Source: Gnetum montanum
Lineage: Eukaryota > Streptophyta > Gnetopsida > Gnetales > Gnetaceae
DNA: 64,000 nt
Reading direction: 5' to 3'
NCBI GenBank assembly: GCA_015680685.1
Contig: MNCI01033354.1
Location: 9,591-73,590 of the forward strand
Positions within the stretch are counted from its first letter, which is position 1; the number at the start of each line of letters is the position of its first letter. The translations under genes and the position numbers were made by a program. Shown one piece after another: positions 47,341 to 59,486 of this stretch. The notes beneath the pieces are model-generated. The model made no database searches and was not told where the DNA came from. It saw only the letters and a list, made by a program, of their open reading frames with translations.

Positions 47341-47990
47341 ATAGGTATTTTTTTGACCCCTCAATATTGTAGGTTTAGTAGTTTTAGCCTCATTATTTTT
47401 ATTGTCATTAGTTTTGATCTTGGTATTGGCCCCATTTTAAGTTTTAGGAGTCTCCTTTGGAAACTCCACCTCTAAACCTCAATCAAGATTAACATAGTTA
47501 ACTGATGGTACCAACAGGTTATCTTCACAAATGATAATTTTACCATTCTCATAGGATAAATGAATCTCTTGGTGTATAAGAGATGATACTATGTGAAGCT
47601 TAGCTAACCATGGACTCCCTAAGATCAAGTTGTAGCCAAGTGTCTCTTCAACCACTAGGAAGTTGGCAGATGTAGGGAATTACTCACCATCTACAAAATC
47701 CAAGGAGATGAAACCTTCCACCAATACTTGTGACTCATTAAATAACTTAAGTGTTGATGTAGTGGTTTCTTGGATGTTCTTGGTTAAGTTTATTTTTTCA
47801 ACAATGGTTTATGGAACCATGTTGGTTATCACCCTGTCATCCACATGAACATGATGAACCTTGTACTTACCAACATGTATAGTAATGAGGATAGGAGTGG
47901 ATAGCACCTCTCTATTTCAAGAGTCAATCTTCACCTCATTATCATGAAAGTTGATCATGGGTTGATGCCTATTTTCCCTAAGTGAAGCTT
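47341..47990 (-). pseudogene. pro: Element Z: aspartic protease (Tat-type)
   Basis: The minus strand reads HHVHVDDRVITNMVPETI (catalytic D-D-G-A-type site with Gly changed to Arg), then FISLDFVDGE, LGYNLILGSPWLAKLH and SSLIHQEIHLSYENGKIII. It aligns block for block with E's protease (62780-63150). Copia G begins right after it at 47340, so what followed protease in Z must be sought left of 42389. Confidence 0.82.
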
Positions 47991-50722
47991 GCTTAATGAT
48001 AGAGTAGATTGATCCTTTGTTGTTGGGCATGTCTCTGCTCACAGGGGTAGAAGTTGAAACCTAAGCTAGTGCATCTATATGAGTAGTAGAATTTATGACT
48101 AGGTTGTACAAGTTTGGTAACATGTTCTTTTGTTTTAATGATGGTTTGACTTGCTCCATTGTTGTGAGGAAATTCTTTCCCTTGGTGTGTAATGTTTTAG
48201 CCTTAGTCGTCTTACCTTCCTCTAGCCTTCCTAGAGTTTGTGGCTTAGGTTTCAATGTATGTGCCTTGGGCCCCTTGTCTATAGGTGTAGTTGGTTAGTT
48301 AGTTAATTTTGAAGCCTGTTGTTGTTGGCCACATTCAATGAGCTTAGTGTTGAGGTAGTGATGATGGCTTCTTACTAACCTTTGAGTTGTGGGCCACTAT
48401 AGGTGGGATTTGATCATGGGTTATTATGGTTTTGCTTGTTGAAGGTGGAGGAACCTAGATAACAAATGGTTTTCTAGCCTTTGGAGGATTAGTAACTTGT
48501 GGTATAGGCTGTGAAGTTGATCCCACTAAAGTAGAAACATGTATGATGAAAAGCTTTTTAGGGGTTGGAGGAGGTGGTTCCCTAATGACAAAGGACTCTT
48601 TAGGCTTTATGTTTTGAGGCTACAGTGGTACTTTGATGACAAATGCTTCTCTATTAGGATTAGACCATTTGGTTTCTATGAATGAGGCTATAGTATAGGA
48701 GTTGTGGGTTCTTGGATAGTTGGACTCATCTAAGACCAACTCTCCATGGTCTATCTTCTTTTGGAGGCCATCCTTTAATGCTAGAAAAAAATCAATGTCA
48801 TGACTAGCGATTTGATGATAATGGAAATACCTATCTAGTCTAAAGTACTTTGGTAGCTATCATTAGATCTCTAGCTATGTCACAAATATGATCATGCCTC
48901 TTACAAGCTTCTTCAGATAGTTGCTTATGCTATATATGGTTGTATTTAAGAAACTATTCTAGAAGCATAGAGGACTTCATCAGTAACCTAGTGTACTTAG
49001 ACCTATCCTTTCATCCAACATCTAATTTTGGTTGATTTTGGGCATAGGAAATGGACTATTGTGATGAGTTTGAATATGTGTTTCCTGGTGGTGATCCCCA
49101 CCTCTCTGCTTGTTTTGATCTGATGGATACTGTAGCCATGGCTGTATGTTCTTACCTAGTTTTATTGCTATCCCTCCTAGTTTTTATAGGCCACATAGGC
49201 TAAGTCATTGCTTGTCTTAACTACCTCTTCAATATTCTTGGTTTGTGAAAATGCTTGGCTTAGTGATCGGGGCTATAAGTAGTAAAGCTTTGACTTAATA
49301 AAGTTATTTACTGCTTCTTTAAAGATGGCTAAGAGGTGGGTTTTAGAGATAGGCTCTAGAATCTCGTTAAGCATTGAATTCCACTTCTGAATGAACCTTT
49401 TGACTAGTTCAAGTGGCCCTTATTTCATCCTTATTTCACCTTCATTAGTTGATCCAATGTGGCAGTTAGCTTCAAGTTGTATTTGAAGTGGTTGACAAGT
49501 TGGTTTATCAGGTCTTCAAGGGAAGAGATGAAACCCTTAGGCAAGGTTCGATACCAGTATAAAGCCTTTCCCTTGAGGGACATGGGAAAAATCCATAGGA
49601 TCATATGAGGCAAAGCTTGCAAAAAGAGGCACTCAAACCTAAAGGTGACCAAGTGTGCATTGGGATTCTCTTCACCATTATATTTAATGATTTTTGGTAT
49701 GGGCATGCCTATAGGTAATGTTATTTAAGGCATAGTAAGGCTTATAGGATCATCTTGGTAAAATTCTAGAACCTTGAACATTTGAGTTATACTAGCCTTG
49801 AGTTTTTGCAACTCTTTGGTAAGGTATTGGATCATTTGGAAGGCTTGATCCAAGCCTTGGGGCATCCTTGTAGGCTATGGTACTTGTGTTGATGGTTGGG
49901 GAGGAAGCTATGAAGTGTGAGGTCATACAATTGACATTAGCATAGAGGTAAGAGGTCATGTGACCATTGTTGTAGGTGGGTTAAACAAGGACAAAGAGGT
50001 TTGAGTTGTTTGAGGCAGTAATGAGGGTCCTGCTGGTAGGAGAAAGGGAGGTAATGAGGTAGAAATCACCAAGGCTAGGTGCATAGAGTGATGTTGTGTG
50101 GTAAAGGCATTGATGGAAACAAGGAAGCCAATTGGGAAATAGGCTAGGCTTGGTGTGTAGTCATGTTAGGTGTTGGCCCAAACATGATGGAATAGGTAGG
50201 AGGGGACTAAGGTACCTGCACTATAGGGGATAGTATAGGTATAAAGGTAGAGGTGGTTTCTTGGGAAGTGGACCATTGTGGAAGGTTTTTGATAAATATG
50301 TCTAGCTTCTACTCTACCTTGAACTCATCTTATTCCTTTTAGTGATCCTTTGAGCTAATTTCCTCACTAAACTCATCAACCTCTATGAGTTGTATGAGAA
50401 TTTGTGCATAGAAATTTGTGATGGAAATTTTGTCATACAATGATGGAATGTACTCATTTCCATCCCATTATATTATTTAGAATTAATACTTAGCATTAGA
50501 TTTATATCATGATATGAGCAAACAAGATTGCATCTTGGAGAAAAGGAAGTTGTATAACTCCTCACTGATGATCACAAAGTCTAGCTTCTTATCCCTTTGT
50601 TCCAATAATTGTCTTTGTTCTATGATCATAGGATCTTTTAGGTCATAAATGTGAATTGCATCTTGGCTGGATGCCATGTATGCAAGGTTTAGTGGTAGCA
50701 TGATTGATTTGCAAAAATGCAT
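47991..50722 (-). pseudogene. gag: Element Z: gag and gag-protease linker (Tat-type)
   Basis: The start at 50722 (MHFCKSIMLPLNLAYMASSQ) is followed by ISEELYNFLFSKMQ, which corresponds to E's LTPEQYNFICVKIQ. The gag core at 49431-49706 reads IIKYNGEENPNAHLVTFRFE, then KGKALYWYRTLPKGFISSLE and LVNHFKYNLKLTATLD, close to E 60880-61140. A zinc-knuckle remnant near 48800-48850 has RYFHYHQIASHDIDFFLALK with its Cys residues lost (E keeps CEYH...GHGTYYC). The linker (about 48440-48700) has repeated (S/P)FVI-x-x-P units, as in E. Stops and shifts are frequent throughout. Confidence 0.8.
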
Positions 50723-50740
50723 GAACTAGTACAAACAAAA

Positions 50741-50840
50741 CCAAGCTGGGCTAGCAAAAGCTAAGCTAGGCTTTATAAAACTAAGTTGGGCTACCAGAAA
50801 CTAAGCTAGGCTTTATAAAACTAAGTTGGGCTTTAGAAAC
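50741..50840 (-). repeat. Minisatellite, five exact-length 20 bp units
   Basis: Five head-to-tail 20-mers: CCAAGCTGGGCTAGCAAAAG, two identical CTAAGCTAGGCTTTATAAAA (50761, 50801), and two CTAAGTTGGGCT... (50781, 50821). The units alternate, giving a 40 bp super-period. It lies in Z's leader, 19 bp upstream of the gag start. Confidence 0.93.
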
Positions 50841-51698
50841 TCTAGTAGTTGTCAAAATTTAAATATGGAAAAGGTGGTTATTTGTAATATGTTGGGTTTT
50901 GAAAAGATGCATAAGTATTTTTCCAAAAATACACTAGTGATAAAGAGAGCAAGTTTTTGGTATTACTTTTTAAAGGGGTGATAGTGTATTTTCCCTTTAT
51001 GAAAAATATGTTGGATTTTGTTGTGCAACCAAGAAAAAATGTTATTTTTTAAAAGATACACTAGGTATCTTGAAAAGCAATTCTAAGGTTTGCGTGGTAA
51101 TTGGTTTACCAAAACTACATTGGGTAGTTTGGTAAAGGGGGAAAGGTGGAGGTTTTTGATATAATTTTTAATTAATTAAAGCAAAATTCTAGCAAGTGAA
51201 ATTACCCAAGGTGTAGTGTAGGTTCCAAGGGCAATGTTAAAAAAACCAATCACACTGACTTTTCCAACAAGAGTTGTGTTGGGGGGAGGGTAAGTAATCA
51301 ATTACTTTTTCCCAACAAAGAAACATTGAGGATACCCCCTTTTTAAAAAGGTGTATAGGTTTTAACAAAGTATGTGTAGAACATTTAATTTTTGTAACAC
51401 TACATTGGGGTTTTGGGGGGGAGGGGGTGAAATCAAGTTGGCCTTGGCCACAAAATTTGACAATAGGAGGTTTGGGTTTTTGGAGCAAAACCATACTAGC
51501 TTTGAAAAATCCAACAACTGCTATGAAAATTTTGTTAACATCCAAATTACGTACAACTACAACACTAGGTTTTAGTCGCAAGAAAATGGTGAACAATGTT
51601 GGTTTTCTTGGTAGAAATTTTCAAAATGGCTTTAAAATTTGTCTTGCAAAAAAAAAAAAAAAAGAAGGTTTGAAAGGAAAATTAGATTTTGGCAAAGG
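50841..51698. other. Element Z: 5' leader
   Basis: Untranslated sequence between primer site and gag. It has homopolymer G and A runs (51413-51427, 51648-51663). Open stretches on both strands (51237-51596, 51427-51861) show no domain. Confidence 0.55.
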
Positions 51699-51715
51699 CC
51701 TTCCTTCTAGTGTCA
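51699..51715 (-). other. Element Z: primer-binding site, Tat-like
   Basis: Plus-strand CCTTCCTTCTAGTGTCA aligns with the reverse of E's site (TGGTGCTAGAAGGAGGG, 59345-59361) and lies 7 bp from the LTR edge, the same arrangement as in E. Confidence 0.7.
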
Positions 51716-51722
51716 AAAAAAC

Positions 51723-52759
51723 TGTTGCACCTAAAAAATTCAATTGTTATAAAAATTGTGAATCCCAGGTGTGGAAAAATTTTAACCTTGGATCCCAAGG
51801 ACCTCTGAGAAAGAGTATTCAAAGCACCTTTTGTGATCTTGTCAATCAACCAAGGACTTGAGAAGTGTAAGAGGGGGTGAATAAATTGTAAAAATAATGT
51901 AGATCTAGTATGAAAATAAATAAATAATAATGTATAGAATGAAATTGTACCAACTTGCACAATAAATGAACTACAATCTTGATTACAATAAAAATATTGA
52001 AAAGAGAGAGTTTTGATAGAGTCTGAAGCCTATTGATGTTGGTAGTTTTATACACTATGGTTAGCTCCAAAATCCAACTATTCCAATACTATCCTACTGT
52101 AGCAATGTTGAAGATTTTTGGGAACTACACTAGCCATTGTTGGGAAGATGAAAACCCAACCCCCCAATGCCAAGCATGGCTGTTTCCAATGTAGTAATGG
52201 TCATACCCCCCATAAACCCCATGAAAATGCCAATTTTGTTAGTCCAAAAGGCATTTTTAACCTTCCCAAGAATAACTATAGACATGGTAGTTCACTTGGG
52301 AAGTGAGGGTATAACAACTTATGAGGCATTTTTTTAGCCCCAAATGTTAAAGTGTGTGAAATTATATCTCATGGATTACAATCTTCACATTTTACATTAA
52401 AATTCTAGCCTTGGGTTCGATGGTGAGGATCACAAGGTGCAACATGAGGTTTCTTGGTGGTGTTTCATTGGCCCCTCTTTGTCAATGTTTTGAGGATTGG
52501 CCCAAGAGACATCAACAAAGAACACAAAACACCATTGTAGGTCCATCACCAATGCTTCCTCTTTATGCTTGATCTAGTAGTGTCAAACCATGTCAAAGAG
52601 CACTTGTCATGATGAGATAAGTATTATGATTATATGATATAGGGTAAAGGCTATATTTGGTCATGAGAAAATGGTCATAAGGTTAATAATGAGTTCCAAA
52701 TGTTGACATCATGATTATGGTTACAACGATGATATTCTAGCTAATCGATGGAGTCTTTG
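51723..52759 (-). repeat. Element Z: 5' LTR
   Basis: Partner of 35618-37253, shortened by an internal deletion near 52020. It starts TGTTGCACC. The right end meets integrase sequence of element B directly. Confidence 0.78.
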
Positions 52760-53800
52760 GTGTTGGAAGGAAAGGTTATATGAATCATGTAAATCCTTTC
52801 CATGGAATTTGAAACTTTGTACATTGTGGAACATGCATGGGATTCCAGTTAAGAACCTTATCACTTGAATAAAATTTAACTCTCCTTATTCATGCATCAT
52901 GACATTATTTAGCATGTACCTTACGCACTTTATTCATTGATAGGGATACTTTTGATTCTTTTCTAGTACATTTAGTGTCATTAAATGTTCCTTTTGTAAT
53001 AAAATTAGATCAAGGTTAAGCTCATAAGCCATTAAAACCATACAAAGCTCAGCTTGGATTGAAGGATTGGTAACTTTACTTACACTAACTCATAGGGAGA
53101 ATAACCAATTGGAAGTTTCCAAGTGGATTGATAAGCCCATAGAGCATTTTAAAGGTTGGTACTCTAGTCTTTCATATATTTACTAACTATGTGTATTAGT
53201 ATCATGGATATTTCCCTATTAGTAACTTCAGCTTGACTGTTAGCTTGGGGGTTATAGGAAGTTGTTAATTTATGTTTCTCCACTAAGTATTGCATTAGCT
53301 CTTAAAACATATCACCTATGAAATGAGTTTAATGATCAGAAATTAGTGCCCTTGGCATGCCAAACCTATTTACTACACTTTGTTAAACAAATTGTACTAT
53401 AGTAGAAGATGAATAGTTGATGATAGCAACAACTTTGGTCCATTTTTTGTAGTAGTTAATAGCTACTATGATGTATGTCTTCTCGTTGAACATTGAGTTG
53501 ATGGACCCCATGAAGTTAATGCCCCAAAGTTCAAAAGGCTCTGATGGTTTAATCCACTCTAGGGCTCTTCCATTCATATAATCATTCCTTCATCTATTTG
53601 GTAGTGCTTGCATGAATAAGAAAATTGATGGGGATCCCTAAAGATTATTGGCCAATAATATCTTGCCATAATGGTTCCCATAAAGACCTTCATGAGCATC
53701 ATAGATGATCCACGATTAATTAGCATTGAGCATGTACCATCATATGAAGCCATCAATACAAATCCTATAAAGGTTGCCTTTTATCTCCATATAATGCTTA
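52760..53800 (-). pseudogene. pol: Element B: integrase, right of Z
   Basis: Minus-strand pieces give the zinc/early core region at 53574-53756 (MKVFMGTIMARYYWPIIFRD, CKHYQIDEG), the core at 53383-53577 (LEWIKPSEPFELWGINFMGS, then YIIVAINYYKKWTKVVAI), and the later core near 53050-53260. The carboxy-terminal domain at 52760-52905 has RRVKFYSSDKVLNWNPMHVP and TKFQIPWKG. That last part repeats what stands left of Z (35472-35617). Many stops occur. Confidence 0.78.
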
Positions 53801-55260
53801 ACTTGGTATAGAAATTATTCTTTCTTCTTGTGATCCCATTCTCTAGGAGTCTCTTAAGTGAGTAAATAAGAGAGGATTTCATTGTACTAGTTAGAATCTT
53901 TGGGATGCTAAACTTCAACAGCTTTTGGAAAGAGGAGTTCATTTAGAAATCAATCAGATAAAGGCCCCTCTTCTTATTCATTGTCCCATCATAATCGAGA
54001 TAAGTGATGATTGACCATGTTCTTAATTTTCTTTCTAATGACCATTATAAGGTCAAAATCCTATAGAATCACTCGCAATCATATGGCATGAGGGCTCATG
54101 GTTGGCTTATTTATGAGGAATTTGATGGCATTGTGGTCTATGTGCACAAATATCTGATATTTAAGCACATAATTCCCAAATTTCTCCATGGCGTACACCA
54201 TTTCCATGAGCTACTTTTGCATGATGATGTAGTTCAATTATGTTCCACAATGCTTCTACTTGCACAATGGATGTAATAAGGACATTTCTAATTATTCAAT
54301 TATGTAAGCATGGCCTCCAATAGTTAATTGGATACATCTATCATGATGTGGAAGGGTTTAGACCAATTTGGAACATGTAGAATGGGAGTTTCTATGAGCT
54401 TTTACATTATCTACTAGAACACTAAGTCACATTGGTTGATCTAGTTAAAGGATGCATTCTTCTTTATCAACTCAATTGATAACTTAGCAATTTTTGAGAA
54501 TTTTTCAATAAAGCACTGATAATAACCAGTATGGATGACCCATACATATTTTAGTATTCTAGGTTGCCTAGTAATTCTTTAGATGATCCATACCTTTTAC
54601 AAGCCCACTTCAATCTCTTTCTTTGAAATACAGTGCCCCAAAACTATGCCTTATTGAACCATCAAGTGGCTTCTTTGCTAGTTGAGCTTCAGATTGGTAT
54701 CCATACATCATTGAAGCACTTGCTCAAGATGGGTCAAGGCTTGCTTAAAAGTGATCTCATAAGTGGAGAATTCATTCATGAAGAATTCTATCACATTACC
54801 AATATTCTATTGAAAGATGCTAAGCACCAAGTATTGGAAAGTAGCAAGATAGTTGCATAAGCTAAAGGGCATCTTTCTATATGCAAAAGTTCCCTAGAAA
54901 CTTGTGAACATTGTTTTGGTATAGTCCTTTGGTGTAATCTGGATTTGGTTATAGCCACTATAGCCATCTAGAAAGGTACAATAGCAATGCCTTACAATGG
55001 TATCCAATACTTAATAAATACATGTAACAAAAAGTGATCTTTGAAAGTTTCCATGTTCAAAAATCTAAAATCTAAGTAGAATCTACACTTCTCTCCTTTC
55101 TTGGGAAGAATCACAAGTGGGCTAATCCATTTGCTATCTGCAATTAGATATATGAACCATGCCTTAAAAAGTTAGTCTACTTCTTCCTTAACAACTTGCT
55201 TTTGTTTTGGGTTTTACCTTCACTATGGTCATCTTTTTAGCTTAATGGAAGAGTCTATAT
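53801..55260 (-). pseudogene. pol: Element B: reverse transcriptase and RNase H
   Basis: RT blocks in order on the minus strand: a DGYSGYNQI-type block near 54960, VPFGLCNYLATFQ near 54870, and FFMNEFSTY near 54770, where both Asp of the YxDD site are changed (Asn, Glu). Next come LQ.CMDTNLKLN, a GHCISKKEIEV stretch, and RNase H traces near 53990-54290 (for example ASRSIVEHN and a decayed EFDLI..DHLS-like end). It is more decayed than A's pol. Confidence 0.75.
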
Positions 55261-56380
55261 AGATGTGGCACTGGCATATCTATGGATCTATCCTAGTGAG
55301 TTCATGATATGACCAAGCAAAGGTTGTTGGCAACTTGTTTACTAGCATTAATAGTTTCTTTTTTTAATCTTGAGAAAGATTGAAATTAATGATTGCCAAC
55401 TTATCATTGTTAAGGAAAGCATATTCCAAAGTTGTTGATAAAGCTTTCAATTCAAGGGGCTTTTGCTTGAAATGATATGGGATTTCTAGCTCTCCCCAAT
55501 CTATTTCATTTTTTGTGTGGGAGAGTTAACTATGAAGCTACTCCATTTCATCCATGTTCTTAATGTAGATGCTTGTGAGGCTCTCCAATGGTTTTATACA
55601 TATTGTGAATTCAACTTGATGATCTAATGTTAGCCACTAGGTACTTTCCTATTTTATGACTGCTATACATAAGCACTTTTGAATAATTATTGTTTCAGCA
55701 CATTGATTGCATGCTTGGATAGATGTACCTTTTATCATCCATATTCTCTACATGCACTAGTATCCTATGTCACTATATGTAATGCATGGAACTCTCTTCT
55801 TCTCCAGTTTTCCAAATTCTTGGAAGATTTCTAGAAAACGATTTCAAATCTTCATTTTGGCTTCTATAGTACTTAGTCATGCTCTTCCCATAATGATAGA
55901 GAAGTCCCCCTTACAATTATCCACATGGATTACAAGGAAATCTACATGGTAGGACCATTCACAAATGATGGTCACAATGTCTTTCACAAGCCCCAAAGGA
56001 ATAGTGATGGATTGGTCTACTAGCTCTAGTCTATTATTACTCTTTTAAGAGAAGGTAGGTTATAGGTCTTGTACATTTCTTAAAAGATCAAATTCATACC
56101 ATAACCTAAGTTCAATAGATCCTTACATTGCAATCTGAAAATAATTAAGGACACTCCCAATGTCAGATCATTTCTTGGAAAGATGGCCAACCTTTATCTA
56201 ATTTGTGATCACATGGATTAATGTGAAAATGTGAATATTAGAGGTCCTTTGGTTTGAAGATGACTCAAGGGTGATTTCATAGGTAGATGAGGCAAGGTTA
56301 AAAACCATAGGTATCTACGAAGGTTTTGTGGGGCTATTCATTTTGAAGAATGGTTTCTTAGGAGGTTTTTATTCAAAACC
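55261..56380 (-). pseudogene. pro: Element B: protease region
   Basis: Homologous in order to A 23.1-23.9 kb. Near 55850-55910 it reads FSIIMGRA.LSTIEAKMKI, matching A's RAWHSTMDAKLGIK. The active-site triad near 56110 is not readable. The rest is linker text. Confidence 0.5.
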
Positions 56381-57767
56381 ACTCAAATGAATATCCAATT
56401 ATAAGTTTACTACCCTCATGACATTTTTTTGTTGTGGTTGTGGTGGAATTTTCCCCTATGTAGGTGGTGCAGGTGACAAGGTTATGGTAGTTAATGGTGC
56501 ATGAGCTATTGACGGATATGGAGGATGAAAAGAAAATGAAGACTCTCTTCTTAGAGAAGGTGCTCTATAATATTCCAAAGGATAGTAGTTGTGAGGAAAG
56601 GAGATGTGTTTGGATGAGTCATGAGGGGATATAGGTTGTTGAACATAATATTCATAAGGGTCTAGCTACCTGTAAGGATACTACTGCTGTGGTGGTGACA
56701 TCCCCTATGACTATGGATGTTGCCACTCCTAGTATTGCTCCTAAGGTTGAGAAGGTGTTCCACTTGAATAATATGTTGGTTGGTGGAACTACTGCATGGG
56801 TAAGGCAATTGCCTGGGTTCTTGTTATTTTGCTAATTTTTGATTTAGAGCATATACCTTAGATTATTGTAGATGTGACATAATAGAACAACATCCCTTGG
56901 GATGTTCATAATGATAGATGTTACATCCTTCATCATCTATTTTGAAATCTACAACCTCTTCAACTGCTATAGCTTTATTCTTTTTTAATGGTAATTCTTT
57001 TTTATATTGTTTTTTCTTCTTCTATCTTGACCACTACTACCTTTGTTTACTCTTTGTTTTGTAATTTTTAGAGCTATGTAGAACTTCTCATGGAAGAAGT
57101 CCCATATTTTGTTTACATTAGCTAATATCTTAGTGATAAAATTTTGTATTGTCAAGGTCTTTATTTGTACAACTTCATCAAGTAGTTCCTCCCTCTCTAA
57201 GTCATAGAAATGCACCTCCCTTTTGCAAATGGAGGAATCTCTATTATACTCCTTTGTACTTTCATGTTTTTTCAGCTCCCCTTCTTCTTTAGCCACTTGT
57301 TTAATCAAACTTTGAATATGATGGGCCTACATTTTAGAAAGTGTTCTTTGGGCATAGAACCCAAGTATTTTCCTTATCTTTTCTTGAAGTTCATCTATGA
57401 TATGGTGAACTTGTTTCCTTTCAAAGTATCCATGGGTTGGGAATTAGTGAAAAAAAGGGTAGTACCTACCCATGGCTACATCCAAGGACTAATGATTTCC
57501 TTGTTTCCATCCTTAGATCTATCTCTACAATTTTGAAACTCTTAAGTATGTTTGGTATTTGTTGTTGAATAGGTCTAACATGGTATCTCATCAGTGAATA
57601 AACTTTAGTTCCAAGGACTAGTAGCAGCTTTCTACTTCTTTAATGAGTCTTCTTGGGAATAATTTAAGTTTTTGCCATTTATTTTCTATGTTTTGCAGGG
57701 CACATGCATCATGAAAGGCTTAGAGATGATTTTATGGATTTGTGTTGTATCCTCCTTCAAACCTAGG
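56381..57767 (-). pseudogene. gag: Element B: gag, interrupted by element E
   Basis: The Retrotrans_gag region at 57560-57767 reads RFEGGYNTNP, AFHDACALQNIENKWQKLKL and FPRRLIKEV, colinear with A and F. The piece 56985-57308 is Lys/Arg-rich. Near 56930 DEGCNIYHYEHPKGC matches A's carboxy motif. A Gln/Pro/Tyr-rich tail extends to about 56400. The reading is cut at 57767 by the LTR of E, so B's amino-terminal gag and 5' LTR should lie beyond E, outside the window. Confidence 0.78.
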
Positions 57768-59339
57768 TGAAACACCACTAGTTTCAGCCTAGCACTTTAA
57801 AATGAAAATGACTCAAGCCCTTTTGAGTATTCAGAAGGAAAAATTTGGCTAAGGCATTGAGCTCACACCCAGCTTGCCCAAGGCAGTTTGCTCACCCTCA
57901 ACATGAACAACTCCAAGAAGCACCAAAATCAAATCAAAAGTGGAGGAAAATTGCTCAAAGTTCAAAAATTCTAGTGTTTAGCGTCCAACATTGAAAATTG
58001 CAAGTTCTTAGGTCACGTTGAGCGTGACCACAGCATGACCTACCCAAAACAAGCTCCGAATCAAACATATTCAAGCTCAAATTTCCAGATCCAGATCACA
58101 CACAGGCAAGTACCAGTTGTACTTAGAAACAAGCTTCAAAAAACGCAAAATTTGGTGTCAAAATTGCATTTTACCTACCTCACTCTTAGGTCATGATAAG
58201 GTTACGCCCAGCGGGACTCACGCTCAGGTCACGTTGGGGTCACACCCAATGTGACTGCCCAACATGATTGTAGCATGAATACCAATCATGCTTGCACAAA
58301 AACACTTCAAACACACATCGAAGACACACTGAAGCCCAGACAACTCACGTTGGAAGCCCTGGTCAAATAGAGATACCTCGAACAACCTCAAATTGACATC
58401 TCGACATCCCGTAGCACTCAATCCATGGTTAAGCGAGCTGGATCAAATTTCTCTTATTTTACATTTGATTGTAAATCCCCATTTGTGGGCATGTTAGGCC
58501 CTCACAGTCTAAATTAAATGTACTTTCATGGGCTTGAATAACCCACAAGTTATAAAATGCAATGTATCTGGTTAGGAACGTAGCTTGCTGACACATATCC
58601 AATGCTTGCCGAAACACATCTAACTTGTACATAGCTGTCCATTGGACACGTGTTACGAGATCTACTTTTCCCTCATCTCCCAGCCATTGATTCCATTCTA
58701 GAATTCCGCACCCGAGCCCAGCCCAGCCCTATAAATACCTTATCAATTCACATGAAAGGGGAGGGGGCAAGAGGGAAATTCAGAGACATTGGAAATTCTA
58801 AGAACATACGCAAAATTAGTAAATCCTTGGGCACTCGGCACACTCTGACTTCTAGCATCCAAGCACTTCTGAAACACATCACAATCACATCACCCCAGGG
58901 CTTGGCGCTTGACCTACCATCCACATGTGCAGCTACACTTTGACTAGTGCACATCTTTTCTATGAAATACAACACATTTCATTATTTCCTTCCATTTATA
59001 TTGTTTACTTTGTTTATGCTTTGTTTACAATATAGCTCTGTTTATGCTTTGTTTATAATTTAGTCTCTATTTACACTCTGTGCTCTATTTACATTTCGTG
59101 TCACTGTTTGCATTTCATTTACATTCTGTTTACACCATTTACGATAACCCCAACGCTAGCCGCAGCTTAAGCTCGAGGAAGTCCTTGGTTGATTTGTGTG
59201 CAAACCATCCAAGGAAATCTACCTTTTTTCTCTTTTCCAACTTTCCCTCGGGCAAAGGAAGGGTCAGCTGTGCCTACCCAATGATCTTTCAATGTCTATT
59301 TTCCCTTCCAGCCTTACACTGACGATTTAGGTCAGTACA
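57768..59339 (+). repeat. Element E: 5' LTR (Tat-like)
   Basis: It starts TGAAACACCACTAG where B's gag breaks off and ends CAGTACA before the primer site, 1572 bp. It contains a TATA box at 58730-58737. Upstream of that (58011-58270) are GGTCACG/CGTGACC words, including a perfect 7 bp-arm inverted repeat at 58011-58029. The partner LTR is outside the window. It is richer in GC and CpG than its surroundings. Confidence 0.8.
58730..58737 (+). promoter_or_regulatory. Element E: LTR TATA box
   Basis: TATAAATA in a C-rich context (CCCAGCCCTATAAATACC), 962 bp into the LTR. Confidence 0.72.
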
Positions 59340-59344
59340 ATTTT

Positions 59345-59361
59345 TGGTGCTAGAAGGAGGG
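59345..59361 (+). other. Element E: primer-binding site
   Basis: TGGTGCTAGAAGGAGGG begins 6 bp after the LTR end. The same element is seen, decayed, in Z. The matching tRNA cannot be named with certainty from memory. Confidence 0.7.
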
Positions 59362-59486
59362 CCAACTCACTTGTTGTTAGTTAAAACGTCACTACCTGTC
59401 AAAACTTATCCATCTTGCCCCATTGAGTCCCCTTGCCACAATTGATCATGCTACTCTCTGTTGGTCATGCTGAGCTTGCCCCTATT

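Noticed and set aside
51427-51861. A 144-codon plus-strand frame, Lys/Asn-rich
   Set aside because: It crosses the primer site and LTR edge of element Z and gains length from an A-run. No domain.
58650-58943. A 97-codon plus-strand frame
   Set aside because: It lies inside E's LTR across the TATA box and has no domain. It is treated as chance in a GC-richer stretch.
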